From Chionoecetes opilio (Eukaryota; Arthropoda; Malacostraca; Decapoda; Majidae), in the NCBI GenBank assembly GCA_016584305.1, contig JACEEZ010023684.1, positions 2,501 through 66,500 of the forward strand: 64,000 nt of DNA, given 5' to 3'. A model generated the notes under the pieces. That model was not told the DNA's origin, ran no database searches, and saw nothing but the letters and a program-made list of their open reading frames with translations. Below, one piece after another: positions 1-10,730 of the stretch (position 1 is the first letter of the stretch; each line of letters starts with the position of its first letter). A program made the position numbers and the translations under genes.

Positions 1-112
1 CTGTTCCACACACACACAACGGACCCCCCTCCACACACACATACACACACACACAGACCCCCCTCCACACACACAGACCCTCTTCCACACACACACACAC
101 AGAGACCCTCCT

Positions 113-173
<61 letters not shown>

Positions 174-185
174 AACACACACACA
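1..185. repeat. CA-rich minisatellite/microsatellite
   Basis: Imperfect (CA)n runs are interrupted by a recurring CAGACCCnCnTCCA-type unit in the first 110 bases and then become almost pure CA to about 178. No coding potential. Confidence 0.9.
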
Positions 186-348
186 TTGACCTAATACCTT
201 TAAAGCTCTGGCCTTTTATGCTCTGGCCCCGCATTCAACCCTCTCAGAAAATCCTTTAATCTTATTCTTTCACAATTTAAAAGTTTTGAGCAAAATGTCT
301 ATAATAAATTTTTTAGATCATTTACTATTACGCAACGTTTGTTGCGTT

Positions 349-411
349 CCCAGCTATGGGTCAAATAGTCCCAGCTATGGGTTAAATAGTCCCAGCTATG
401 GGTTAAATAGT
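349..411 (+). repeat. three 21-bp direct repeats upstream of RTE copy 1
   Basis: Three tandem 21-bp units beginning CCCAGCTATGGG lie about 85 bp before the endonuclease ORF. They are probably part of the element's 5' leader. Tandem 5' units act as promoter monomers in some LINEs; that role is inference here. A 61-codon ORF (286-471) reads through them and may be only incidental. Confidence 0.7.
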
Positions 412-494
412 GGGCAGCATGGGGTTAATCCCTACAGGGGGTTCTGCGTCCCTGGCCATGGTGAGCAGTAAGGCCAATCCCTGACATAGATTGG

Positions 495-1738
495 TTGGGG
501 GGGGGTTTGCAGCCCTTCCCTGTAAAAACTAAACTAGCCACAAACATGTTAAGAGGTAGAGGCCGGGGGCGCGGTAATCACGCCCCCGACCCAGTTTTGC
601 CGGGGGGCCCGACCATGCAAACCCCTCCTATGCCGACGCAGGGGAGGGGTCTGCCTATGACGAATGCGGGGCAAAGCCCTCGGGAATCCCGCACTCTAAA
701 TCAAGTGGTAGGGCCCCCTAGCCCAACTTTTTCTAATGGGGGTGGCCGGGGCGGTGCAGAGGCGACGCCTGCCCGTCGAATCACTCCTGGGATCAACCTG
801 CGGAGGGTTCTTCGTGTGGGCTCGTGGAACGTTCTGAGCCTCTCAGACGATCATCGACTACCTCTCCTATCGGGCGAGCTCAGTAGGCTGAGGGTGGATA
901 TAGTGGAACTCTCTGAGACGAGGAGGCCTGGCAGTGGCGAGACTAGCAATGGGGGTTACACCTACTACTGGTCCGGCATGAGCAATGGTCACCGTGATCG
1001 GGGAGTAGCTATAGGCATCTCCAGCAAACTGCAGCCGTCAGTTGTTGAGGTTACTACGGTTGATGAGCGTATAATGCGGGTGAGGATGAAACACACGCTG
1101 GGTTTCATGTCTCTTGTTGCAGTGTACGCTCCTACCAAGATGCGTAAAACTGAAGAGAAGGAGATGTTCTACGCCAAACTCGACTCTGTATTAGATCAGT
1201 GTCCTCCTCGGGACACACTTATTGTCTTGGGCGACTTCAATGCTACTACTGGCAATGTGAGAGATGGCTACGAGTTATGTGTTGGTCCCCATGGCTCCGG
1301 TACCAGAAACACCAATAGTTATCTGCTTTTGAACTTTGCAAGGTCCAGAAGGTTGAGAATTGCAGGTTCTTGGTATCAGAGGCCAGAGCTGCACCGCTGG
1401 ACATGGTATAGTAATGCCGGAGGGGTAGCTAAGGAGATCTACCACATCCTCGTTAGTACTCGTTGGAGGATCCTCCAGAACTGCAGGGTTTACCGGAGTG
1501 CTGAGTTCTTTGGAACAGATCACAGACTTGTTGTTGCTACACTTAAGCTTCATGTCAAGTCCAGAAGAATCTCAAGAGGTAACCATACTGTGTTTCATCT
1601 TGAGAAACTGAAGGACTTGACATGTGCTCATGAGTATGCGGTGGCAGTCTCAAATCGGTTTGATGTGCTCGGTGCTCTCGGGGACCCTGTAGAACTGTGG
1701 GATACCTTCAAACGTGAAATTCTACAGGCTGCCAAGGA
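495..1738 (+). pseudogene. RTE LINE endonuclease region
   Basis: The open frame starts at 495 with about 105 residues of Gly/Pro/Arg-rich, low-complexity N-terminus. An AP-endonuclease-like (exonuclease-endonuclease-phosphatase) fold follows, which nicks the target DNA. Visible catalytic blocks in order are SWNVLSL (Asn), LSETR (Glu), VYAP (Tyr), LGDFNA (Asp and Asn) and GTDHR (Asp-His). The usual IDHILVS block reads IYHILVS, so an Asp has become Tyr. The frame is lost at about 1739, where homology continues in another frame into the linker before the RT. Database proteins of this kind are often mislabelled 'craniofacial development protein 2-like'. Inactive as it stands. Confidence 0.8.
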
Positions 1739-3726
1739 GTGTATTGGGGAGCGCCCGAGGTCAAGCGTGGTTTTGTCTCGACGGAGACGCTGGAGAAAAT
1801 CGAGGAGAGTCGCGCTGCCAGGCTGGCTGGGAACCAGGACCAGCACAGGGCTCTGTCACGCCGGACTAGAACCCTCCTGGGGAGAGACACGGAGAGGTAT
1901 GTCAGGAGTCTCGCTGAGGATGTTGAGGGTCATTTGAACGCTAATGACCTCCGACCCACCTACCGAGCCCTGAAGAAGTTCCGTTCCAAGTCTCATTCTC
2001 GGGCGAGTGCTATTCGGACAGCAGATGGGCGCCTCGTGTCGGACTTGGATAGGCAGATGGGCAGATGGGCAGGACTGGGCTGAGTACTTTGGGCAGTTGT
2101 TCACGGTGGACCCTCCAACTGAGCAGCTTCACACCACTGGTTTACAGGCAGTGGATGTCGATCCTCCCATTGACGAAACCGCACCCTCTCTTGACGAAGT
2201 CAGAGAGGCTGTAGCAAAGTTGAGGGGCGGAAAGGCAGCTGGTGTTTGTAATATCAGTGCGGAGCTCCTCAAAGCTGCGGGTGAGGCCATGATCCGCGGT
2301 TGCATGCTGTTCTGACTGCCGTGTGGCAATCAGGTAACATTCCTCCTGACTGGAAGAGGGGGCTGGTCGTCCCTATCTGGAAAGGGAAAGGGGACCGTCA
2401 GGACTGCAACAATTACCGCGGTATTACAGTGCTCAGCGTACCAGGCAAGGTGCTTGCCCATCTATTGCTGACACGAATTCGCAGTCATCTAGTGAAGCAT
2501 CAGAGACCTCAGCAGTCTGGGTTCACGCCTGGTAAGTCAACAACGGACCGTATCCTAGCGCTTCGTGTCCTGGTGGAACGCCGACGTGAGTTTCGACAGG
2601 GGATGCTTGCAGCCTATGTTGTTCTCAAGAAGGCGTTTGACTCAGTGCATCGTGAGTCACTCTGGGATCTTCTGCGACTTCGAGGGATTCCTGCAAGGAC
2701 TATTGGTTTGATAACTGGTCTGTATTCTGGGACTGAGAGTGCTGTGAAGTGTGGGGCAGGTGTATCCAGCTTCTTTCCTGTGAATACAAGAGTGAGAGAA
2801 GGGTGCGTCCTTGCCCCATCCCTTTTCAACGCTTGTATGGACTGGGTATTGGACAAGTTTGTAGATCAAAGTGATTGTGGAGCATCCGTCGGCAACACCA
2901 AGATCACTGATCTTGTTTTTGCCGATGATGCAGTAATCTTTGCTGGGTCGCTGGAGGTCCTGGTGATGGCTCTCGAGGCGCTCACGAGGAGGCAAAGCCT
3001 TTGGGACTTGAGGTCTCCTGGCTCAAGACCATGGTCCAGGTGTTTGGAGACTTACTAGATAAAGCAGTACAGTTTGTTCATGCGTGTGGCGAGGACATTG
3101 AGATCTTGGAAAGTTTTACATACCTTGGTAGCGCAGTCCATAATGACGGCGGGTCACGTCAAGAGGTCTTACGGCGGATTGGCATAGCCCACGGTGTTAT
3201 GGACTCGCTCAGCGGGAGTATTTGGCGTTGTCGGTACCTGTGCAGGAAGACAAAGATCCGGATCTTCAAGTCGCTTGTGATCCTTGTCTTACTCTATGGT
3301 TGTGAGACATGGACACTAAATAGTGACTTGAAGAGACGAATCAATGCCTTTGGTAATAAGTGTCTTCGCAGAATCATGGGGTATCGCTGGGATGATTACG
3401 TGTCAAATCAGCGATTGCACCGTGTGACTTAATCGAGGCCTATTAATTGCATAGACCGTCAGCGCCAACTTCGGCTATATGGGCATGTGGCACGCTACCC
3501 TGAAACCGATCCTTCCCATCGGGTTGTATCTGTAAGAGACAATCCGGCGTGGAGGAGGCCGAGGGGGCGCCCACAAGGCTCGTGGCTGGGGCAAGTTGAT
3601 GTTTCTTGTCGAGAGCTGCTTGGTATGGGAAAGGAGCCTGCATGGGAACTCGCGCGTGGTGACCCCCGGGAGTGGCGTCGTAGGGTGGGCGAGGCGACGC
3701 GCCCCCCCGGCGTATGCCCCCAGTGA
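1739..3726 (+). pseudogene. RTE LINE reverse transcriptase region
   Basis: RT homology runs through four frame segments (1739-2083, about 2080-2315, 2300-2990 and 3001-3726) with an internal TAA near 3430. Fingers/palm blocks are clear: GFTPGKSTTDR, the motif A region, LAPSLFN and FADDAVIF (motif C, YADD-equivalent, intact). In motif A the first catalytic Asp is lost: the codon is GTT where copies 2 and 3 have GAT (YVVLKKAFD versus YVDLKKAFD). The C-terminal block YGHVARYPETDP...WRRPRGRP is shared with the other copies. Together with the frameshifts this copy cannot be active. Confidence 0.85.
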
Positions 3727-3738
3727 TTGATTGATTGA

Positions 3739-4271
3739 ACGTTTGTACTTTGACGTGTGTTATATCGCCGTGACGTGTGTTATATCGTGTGTTAAGGTGC
3801 ATGGATGGAGAGACTAAATGTTGAATATGAAAGAAAATGTTTTCGTGTTAATATAAGATATAAGAAGGAATGGAAAATGAAAGAACTTGGAAAAAGGGAG
3901 AATGAGGAAAAACTATTTATATAAAGTTAGTTTATGAATAACCTGAAAAAACGTAAATAAGAAAGTAAATATGAAAGGAGAAAATCCTGCTAGTTAAACA
4001 TATACTTTTCTAGTTGAATCTGACCACTTTTTCGTCTCCTACTTCAAATTTCATAATTTCTTGTAATCTTACCTTGTGAAAAGCCCAATTAAACATATCA
4101 CTATCATCATTAATACTACTACCACTTCCATCAATATTACTACCATCATTATTAGATTCATTACTTTAATTAACATTATCATATATATCTAGAAATTTTC
4201 CACGTTTTGACCTTACCCTACTTTCGCTCTTAATATCGTAATTGCATTTGGCTTATCTTACCTTCATTTAT
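3739..4271. other. AT-rich spacer, no gene seen
   Basis: AT-rich sequence after the RTE tail. No ORF, repeat unit or RNA gene is recognised; there is a loose ATTA/ATC-rich patch at about 4100-4170. Confidence 0.6.
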
Positions 4272-4382
4272 TTCCTCCTCCTCCTCCTCCTCCTCCTCCT
4301 CTTCCTCTTCCTCTTCCTCTTCCTCTCCTCTTCCTCCTCCTCCTCCTCCTCCTCCTCCTCCTCCTCCTCCTCCTCCTCCTCT
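4272..4382. repeat. (TCC)n/(CTT)n pyrimidine tract
   Basis: Imperfect trinucleotide array with C-rich and CTT variants. It yields a spurious poly-Ser ORF on one strand and poly-Arg on the other. Confidence 0.95.
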
Positions 4383-4543
4383 CCACACAGGATATCATAT
4401 CCACACAGAAATATTCCTCCTCCTCTCCACACAGGATAAGGGATGAGGCGGCTTCACCATTAGTTACAAAAAAAACTTTTATTTTTGTCTCCACCTCAGA
4501 TATTTTCTCCTCAATTCTAATAGTTTTACATACCACAAGAGCA

Positions 4544-4545
<2 letters not shown>

Positions 4546-4628
<83 letters not shown>

Positions 4629-4858
4629 TCTCTCTCTCTCCAATTACCTGCCTTTCCGTTAATGAATCAAACTTTTGGACACGCCACTCTAATCGCTCCT
4701 GACTAATGGATGGTCACACTCCCGCCATGCGTTTTCTATATCAACCTAAAAATCACAGACTGAAAGAAAACGCGAGGGAAAAAAACAGCCCGAAAAAAAC
4801 AGGAAAAAAAACAGACAATGATCCCTTCCTCCTTACCAGAGAGAGAGAGAGAAAAAAA

Positions 4859-4947
<89 letters not shown>

Positions 4948-4948
4948 T
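4546..4948. repeat. (TC)n tract followed by (GA)n tract
   Basis: A TC run (about 4546-4640) and a GA run (about 4839-4948) are separated by about 200 bp of unique sequence. They are reverse complements, so the strands could pair into a long hairpin. Confidence 0.9.
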
Positions 4949-5113
4949 ATATACGGGCAGGAAATTTTCTCTGAGACAGATCTCGTTAAAAGTGATAGCT
5001 AGGCGACGATAGATACTAGTGACGGCGAAGTCATACAATTGATTACTAAACAGAACTAGGGGGGGGGGGCACTCAGTAGAGCGCATACCTCCGCCCGAAT
5101 ATTTCATCAATTA

Positions 5114-5127
5114 GTTGCCATGGCAAC
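5114..5127. promoter_or_regulatory. perfect X-box (RFX-type) palindrome, copy 1
   Basis: GTTGCCATGGCAAC is a perfect 14-bp palindrome matching the established RFX consensus GTNRCC(0-3N)RGYAAC. It lies in a repeat, so use in vivo is unproven. Confidence 0.5.
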
Positions 5128-5188
5128 AGTTGCGATTCGATTAAAAAAAAAAAAAAAAAATTTAAAGTAAAAATATAAAAAAAAAAAT

Positions 5189-5220
<32 letters not shown>

Positions 5221-5273
5221 CGTATATGCACTCAGTATGAGCGCATACGTCCGCCCGAATTGTCCATCAATTG

Positions 5274-5287
5274 GTTGCCATGGCAAC
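5274..5287. promoter_or_regulatory. perfect X-box (RFX-type) palindrome, copy 2
   Basis: Second identical GTTGCCATGGCAAC, 160 bp from the first, in the duplicated half of the same repeat. Confidence 0.5.
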
Positions 5288-5547
5288 AGTTGTCAATAGA
5301 TTTCATCCAAAATGAAATCAGTTCTTCCTTATACCAAATAGACTTGGTATACCGAGTTTGGTCCAAATCTATTCGTAATTTTTTGAGAAATCCTGTACAC
5401 TAACAACAGACAGACAGACAGACAGACAGCAGATCGGGGTGAAAACATAACCCCTCCAACTTCGTTGGCGGAGGTAATAAGACACTCCTAAGAGAAAGAG
5501 AAAATTCTTGAAAAAGATAATAAACGCTGAACTAGCTATCACTTTTA

Positions 5548-5559
5548 ACGATATATATA

Positions 5560-5636
<77 letters not shown>

Positions 5637-5640
5637 TATA
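5548..5640. repeat. (TA)n microsatellite
   Basis: Nearly pure TA dinucleotides abutting, and obscuring, the 5' end of Helitron H1. Confidence 0.95.
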
Positions 5641-6509
5641 ATATAAGTAAATGTGTGTGTCTGTGTGTCCTCTGTCGTGTGTTCGTGTTAGTCCTGATCA
5701 TTTGTTGTTTTGTGCGTTGATGTCCTCCATTCGTTCCCTCCTGTGTCCTGTGTGGTACGACGTTCCGCCCCCCCGTGTCCGGAATTTCATCATATGGCAG
5801 TTTTAAGAACCCAGTTTTTTAACCAGGGGAAGTTTAGCCCACTTAATGGATGATCCGAATTCACCTTATTAATTATTTGTTTTTGTGGTTTTGTTTTAGG
5901 TGCCGTATAGGTAGAATTGTAAAAAAATAATGTGGGTTTGCGTGAGAATTGAGGAACCTTGATGTAGGGTGATGGGTAATGGGTGATGAATGGGTGGGGT
6001 AATGGGTGTGGGGTGATGGGTGAGTGAATGGGTGGGGGGTGATGGGTGGATGGGTGAGGGAATAGGTGGGGGGTGATGGGTAATGGTGAGTGAATGAGTG
6101 TGGAGTGATGAGTAATGGGTGAGTGAATGGGTGGGAGGTGATGGGTAATGGGTGAGTGAATGGGTGGGGGGTGATGGTGAGTGAATGGTGGTGTGGGTGT
6201 GATGGGTAATGGGTGAGTGATGGGGGGGGGGTGATGGGTAATGGGTGAGTGAATGGGTGGCGGGTGATGGGTAATGGGTGAGTGAATGGGTGTGGGGTGA
6301 TGGGTAATGGGTGAGTGAATGGGTTGGGGGTGATGTGAATGGGTTGGCGTTAATACATACATTTCTACATCCATGATTTCAGGAAAGTTAGAAGGGGCTA
6401 TCTGGAGAGTCTGTGTTTGGTGGGCCGAAGGTGGTGGGCCACAGGCCCACCAATAGCCCTCCGCAGGAGCTAGCCAAAAAGTCTGCCCGGAGGGCGGCTT
6501 TGCGGCTAG
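5630..6509 (+). mobile_element. non-autonomous Helitron H1
   Basis: Shares with H2 and H3 a 5' zone ATAATATAAG...GTGTGTCTGT, a central tandem array of ATGGGTGAGTGA-type units (about 5960-6350), a TTTCTACATCCATGATTTC block, and a 3' end of hairpin (TGCCCGGAGGGCGG) then GCGGCTAG followed by T. Helitrons end CTRR and insert between A and T; here CTAG is 6506-6509. No Rep/helicase ORF is present, so it depends on an autonomous relative. The exact 5' TC is lost in the flanking TA repeat. The long Pro/His/Thr ORF on the minus strand is a by-product of the array. Confidence 0.75.
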
Positions 6510-6514
6510 TATAT

Positions 6515-6675
6515 ACATATATTATATATATATACACATATACATACACATACACATATACACACACATACACAGATATATATATACATACATACACACA
6601 TACATACATATATACATACACATATGCATATGTACACATATATACATATGCATACATATATACACATATATACAC
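6515..6675. repeat. (TACA/TATA)n microsatellite
   Basis: Mixed ACAT/TATAC repeat. It is the insertion site of the DNA transposon that follows and resumes after it at 9253. Confidence 0.9.
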
Positions 6676-6682
6676 ATATACA

Positions 6683-9245
6683 TTAGGGTGGTCCAAAAAG
6701 GGGAGTAAATAATTTTTTCCATCATTTGAGGGTTCTCACCCTAGAAAATTGTTTCAATGGACAAAATAACACTACCTGTGGAGTTTTATGCCTTTATTAA
6801 AATGTTTAGGGGTAGCCCAGCTAACTTGAATATATGTATATTAAGGTTAAATTGGAGCATATATACATAAGTCTACAAACTATTCAAACTCACTAGCAAC
6901 CGTTGACAATTCAGGCATTTCCAGTGAAGGTCTTCTTATTGCTGTCAGGGAAGGATTTTCTGTGCACCTGCACAACCTGCAGAAGGAACTGTAGTTGATC
7001 TTCATCATGAGTGAGTAGTCCACTGAATTCCTGAATTAGGGCCACTCCACGTTCAGCATGGTCGTTCACCACTGTCATGGCCTGCACAGTCTGGTGAGGT
7101 GCTATGTATTAATCTCGTTGTTCCCATGTCTCTGGATCTGCTTTCAGAAAACTGCCAGGAAGATTTATCCTTTCAAAAAGCACTTGGCTTTTCTGTGTGA
7201 CAAAGTCTTCCAACCCACATGCCTGAATTTTTTGCAGGTCAACTTGGATGCGCTTTGGAGTATCTTCATTGCCCTCCATTTCCAGTGATAGGACCCCGTT
7301 TCATTTCCAGTGTATTCGTCTTTTCACTGCTGCAGGTACATTATTATAAAAAAAAAGCTAATCCAATCAACTCCTCTGATAGATACCACAGATGACCGGC
7401 TAGTTTTGTGGTTGCTACCTTTGAAATAGCTTGGTTTCTCTCTTCATACCCAGCCAGAGACTTCAAGAGAAGTAGATCATCGTTTGGGGCAGAGGCTGCA
7501 AGAGGAACTGTCATCCAAGCCCTTAAGTAAAGCCGAATGGTGAAGACAACCATCTTCTGCAGACCTTTCTGTGCTCTACTGGTGAGCTTGAACTGACCTC
7601 TGAATAGCCAAACTTTCAGACTGTAAATTACTTTCGACATCCAGCGTGCATGGTGGATGGGTCCTGGGGCCTTGAACTGAATTCCTCTTGTAAGAACTTT
7701 ATCCAAAACAATCATAGACAATTCCAACAATTCACGGTAATCATCTCTTGGTTGAGTTTCAGCAAGTTGGTTCTGAATTCAATCCAGGGCATCATCCTTC
7801 ATGTCAGAAATGGCTTCGTGGACAAATTCATCTATGGATGCATCCCCAAAGTTTTCCAAATTCATACCTTTCCAATGACCCTGGAATCGCTTGAAGAGTA
7901 AAACGTCTGGTCCAGAAGAGGGTCCCATGCATGCCATGAACACAGCACCAATCATAATTTCAAGAATGTGATGGTGACAAGCAAGAAACAGAAGATTGGT
8001 GCCAAGTCCTTGCTCAATTAACCCACACGCTCCTCCTAACCTGCCTGTGTTGGAACTTGTTGTGTCAAAACTCAAAGCTCGAACAGAGTCCTCAATGCCC
8101 CATTCCTTCAAGGCATTTATCACAGCATCTGCTTGTGCTTGACCAGTTCCTGATGTTAATTTTTCAACAGTCATGAGTTGTGATACTCCATCTCCAGACA
8201 CAATAATTGGAAGGCGGTCAACTAATTGCTTATCAGTCAGGTCGGGGATAAATTTCCCATCCCAGTGGACTGTTAGTGGCACATCAGCCCTCAATTCAGC
8301 CTTCAAATCATGTTCCTTATTAGTTCGATGCTTTTGTCTGGGACGCCGAATTGAGGACCTACTCAATGCTAGCTCCTCCACATCATGCCCAAGACTCTGG
8401 GCTGTTGCAGTGACAAACATCATAGCCTTCCTGTCAGTCATGTTCGTTCTGTCCAAAGCAGACCTTAAAGATGATGTCACAACGGTCATTCTTTTCTGAT
8501 TTTTACAAGGTGGAGTTCCTCCAGACGCTTGCCCATACTTATTCCATTCAAACTCATCTGTAGATTCAGAGCTGCTGTTAGAATTGGAGGTTGGTAAATC
8601 AGTGGTGACCTTAGATGTTCTTGCTTCTTGCGTCTTCTGTTCACGGTACGCCCTTGCAGCTTGCTGCGCCATTCTTGCTGATTTTCGCTTTTCCTTCTGA
8701 GCAGGCTTAGTGTCCACGCCAGCCATAGTGCCACGTCCCCCCTTTTCACGTTGAGAAAGTAAGAAATCTTTATCCTCCTGTATTGTGATCATGTTCAAAG
8801 CATTTGCATGAGCAATATCAAACAAATCTCCAAAGCGAGCACAAAAGGCTTCTTTTTTCAACTGAATTTCCGTCTTTCTTTTCTGATTCTTCTTCAGCAG
8901 TCGCCATTCTTCAAATAATTTCACAACTTTGGATTGACAATGATGTTTTTTTGACATTTTGACATTTGACAATGTCAATTTGGATTGACAATGATGTTTG
9001 TTTGGATTGGCAATGATGTTTACAAACAAACAAACAAAACGTTTTCTATGGTTCCAGTAGGAGTTTCAAGGATGACTATACTAATAATATACGTCATGTG
9101 ACTGAAACTGTGATGCTATTGAGCTACCACTAAATATTATTCAATTTCATTTATATTTCGCCAGCAGTGTTTTTAATAGTAGTGGAACATTTTTAGGGGG
9201 TGAGAACATGTAGCTTTATTAAATATTTTTTTTTGGACCACCCTA
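6683..9245 (-). mobile_element. cut-and-paste DNA transposon, copy 1 (unplaced, hAT-like features)
   Basis: The ends are inverted: TTAGGGTGGTCCAAAAA at the left and, on the opposite strand from 9245, TAGGGTGGTCCAAAAA. An inner block TTCTCACCC near 6732 is also mirrored near 9200. The element is flanked by a perfect 7-bp direct repeat ATATACA (6676-6682 and 9246-9252). The flanks are AC/TA repeat, so on its own this duplication is weak, but copy 2 at 57728-61773 shows the same geometry in unique sequence. The only gene is a minus-strand transposase. The 8th flanking base is T on the left and C on the right in both copies, favouring a 7-bp duplication. Confidence 0.8.
6905..9029 (-). pseudogene. 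transposase, copy 1 (one in-frame stop, then frameshifts)
   Basis: Main ORF 9029-7779 (416 aa) ends at a TGA (7779-7781). The same frame reopens to 7344, and homology to copy 2 continues in shifted frames to about 6905, giving about 700 residues in all. Blocks in order: a Lys/Arg-rich N-terminus with SQRE and MAGVD; LGHD; VHWDGK (candidate first Asp); SGTGQAQAD; SFDTTSSNTG (candidate second Asp); LACHHHILEI (C/H-rich, like the CxxH block of hAT transposases); HARWM; LWYLSEELIGLAFF; and a C-terminal VNDHAERGVALI (candidate Glu). Asp...Asp...Glu in this order fits an RNase-H-fold DDE nuclease; assigning these as catalytic is inference. Superfamily uncertain. The stop and frameshifts make it inactive. 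Confidence 0.75.
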
Positions 9246-9252
9246 ATATACA

Positions 9253-9497
9253 CACATACACATACATATACATACATACACATGCATGCACACATGCATA
9301 CATATGCACACATGCATACATATAGTTTTTAAATTATACACAGATACATACACACACATATACATTCACATATACATATACAAATATACATATACACACA
9401 TACATGCATATACAGACATATACACATATACATACATATACCCATACCTACATATACACACATACACACATATACATACACATATACATATACTATT
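9253..9497. repeat. (ACAT/TACA)n microsatellite
   Basis: Continuation of the 6515-6675 array on the other side of the transposon. It runs to the 3' end of the minus-strand LINE. Confidence 0.9.
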
Positions 9498-9619
9498 GCA
9501 TTATTATCCATATTTACTATATCTACTATTTTGCCGTTGCACTTATCCTGATCCCATAAGACGCTGGAGGCTGGTTTTCCGTAATGCCGCATCAACCTGA
9601 CCGTTGTTTATCATTCAGA

Positions 9620-10730
9620 TAACTTGGTCCGTGACATTATCTATATCGGGATGTCTAAAAGTTGCCAAAGATGGACACTGCAGTATATAGTGTTGTAAGG
9701 TGTGGGACCTGAGCTGCTGGCACAATCTACATTTTTTGTCGTCCTCGGGCACGTTCATCCCCAGTTCCCAGTACTAGGGGGACCCGAACCTAAGTCTCGT
9801 GAAGACTGTGTCTTTCCATTTATTTCTGTGTTTGCCGTATGAGAAGTGTGTCTGCAGTACAACATTTGTATAGTGTGCCATGAGCGGATGGTTGGCATAT
9901 TTGTTTTCTATCCTGGCTTTGTCAGTGTCGTTTTGAATGTCCCTAATCTGAATCGTGACTTGTCTCATAGACAGTGTGCCTTGAATATATACTGAGTCCC
10001 TGCACGTTGCCTGCTTGGCGATGTCATCCACCCTTTCATTGAGAGTTATCCCTACATGGGATGGCACCCAAATGAAGGTCACGGATCTACCTGTCCTTTC
10101 AATGCCCTGCAAAATACCCATACACTCGTTCACTATCTCCTCAAAAACAGGGTGTGGACTCCTGAGAGATTCCAGAGCTCCCCTGCTGTCTACATAAAAA
10201 GATGTGTCCCCACCACTATCCTTGACTTTCCCAAGGCCAAGGAGTATGGCGGAGAGCTCAGCCTGAGTGGAGGAAATAGCATCAGACAGTCTATAAACAT
10301 GATGAGTGCCCAAGACCACGCCATGTACATCATACTGCCTCACCAGAATACCACACCCGGTCCTGCCACTCTCCATGACAGACCCGTCACAATACACATG
10401 TGTACTGTTCGCCTGCCAGAAAGGTGAAATTTCCTCCAAAAAAATGTATTTAAGTTCATGTGGAGCATACATGTGCTTTTTCTTATCCAGTGGCGATATT
10501 ATTATGGTTACTTGTGTGACCTGCCACGGAGGGCCCCTCTTATGTCGTCCCTGTGTTTCACAGCTGTTCATCAGGTCATACCTATCTATCTCTGCCACTA
10601 GCGTAGCTAAATATTCTCTCCGGCCCTGTTTCCTAAAAGGTGTGAGCCCAGCAAGTCCAGTGGTGACACTATCAACTAATGTGGCCCCTCCCTTGGCTCT
10701 CATATGCCTTACGGCAGCTGCCGAGTTAAC
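9620..10730 (-). pseudogene. LINE RNase H domain and C-terminal zinc knuckle
   Basis: In frame with the RT but separated from it by one TAA (10731-10733). RNase H blocks visible in order are YCDGS (Asp), STQAELSAI (Glu), FYVDSRGAL (Asp) and WVPSHVGITLNERVDDIA (His, Asn, Asp). The domain would remove the RNA strand after first-strand synthesis. After a TAG at about 9774 the same frame carries CRLC...HYILQC (C-x2-C, then H-x4-C), the C-terminal knuckle usual in I-group ORF2, and stops at about 9621. All acidic residues look intact, so the damage is the stop codons. Confidence 0.8.

Larger units (their letters stand above)
349..3738 (+). mobile_element. RTE-type LINE, copy 1 (near full length, inactive)
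   Basis: An apurinic-type endonuclease domain is followed by a reverse transcriptase. The 3' end is the short tandem TGATTGATTGATTGA (3724-3738) rather than poly(A), which is typical of the RTE clade, and the length of about 3.3 kb also fits. The same body recurs at 41895-43786 and 62830-64000 with near-identical sequence, so the family moved recently. The 5' boundary is uncertain: a CA microsatellite lies just upstream and I could not fix a target duplication. Confidence 0.85.
5069..5477. mobile_element. small MITE-like interspersed repeat with internal duplication
   Basis: A segment of about 75 bp (5069-5142) is repeated at 5228-5302 with an AT-rich spacer. Both copies carry ACTCAGTA...GCGCATAC, CTCCGCCCGAA-like and palindromic GTTGCCATGGCAAC blocks. 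The right end (5461-5477) reads TTCGTTGGCGGAGGTAA, the near reverse complement of the left TACCTCCGCCCGAA, so the unit has inverted ends with possible TA flanks. A (CAGA)n run lies near the right end. No protein is encoded. Superfamily unknown. Confidence 0.55.

Noticed and set aside
4242..4536. Poly-Ser / poly-Arg ORFs
   Set aside because: Produced by the (TCC)n tract on either strand; no flanking coding signal.
5790..6518. 242-codon His/Pro/Thr-rich minus-strand ORF
   Set aside because: Direct translation of the Helitron minisatellite; the same kind of ORF appears in H2 and H3 in whichever frame the array allows.
6683..6700. Interstitial telomere (TTAGGG) motif
   Set aside because: Single TTAGGG that is the transposon terminus, not a tandem array; arthropod telomeres are usually TTAGG.
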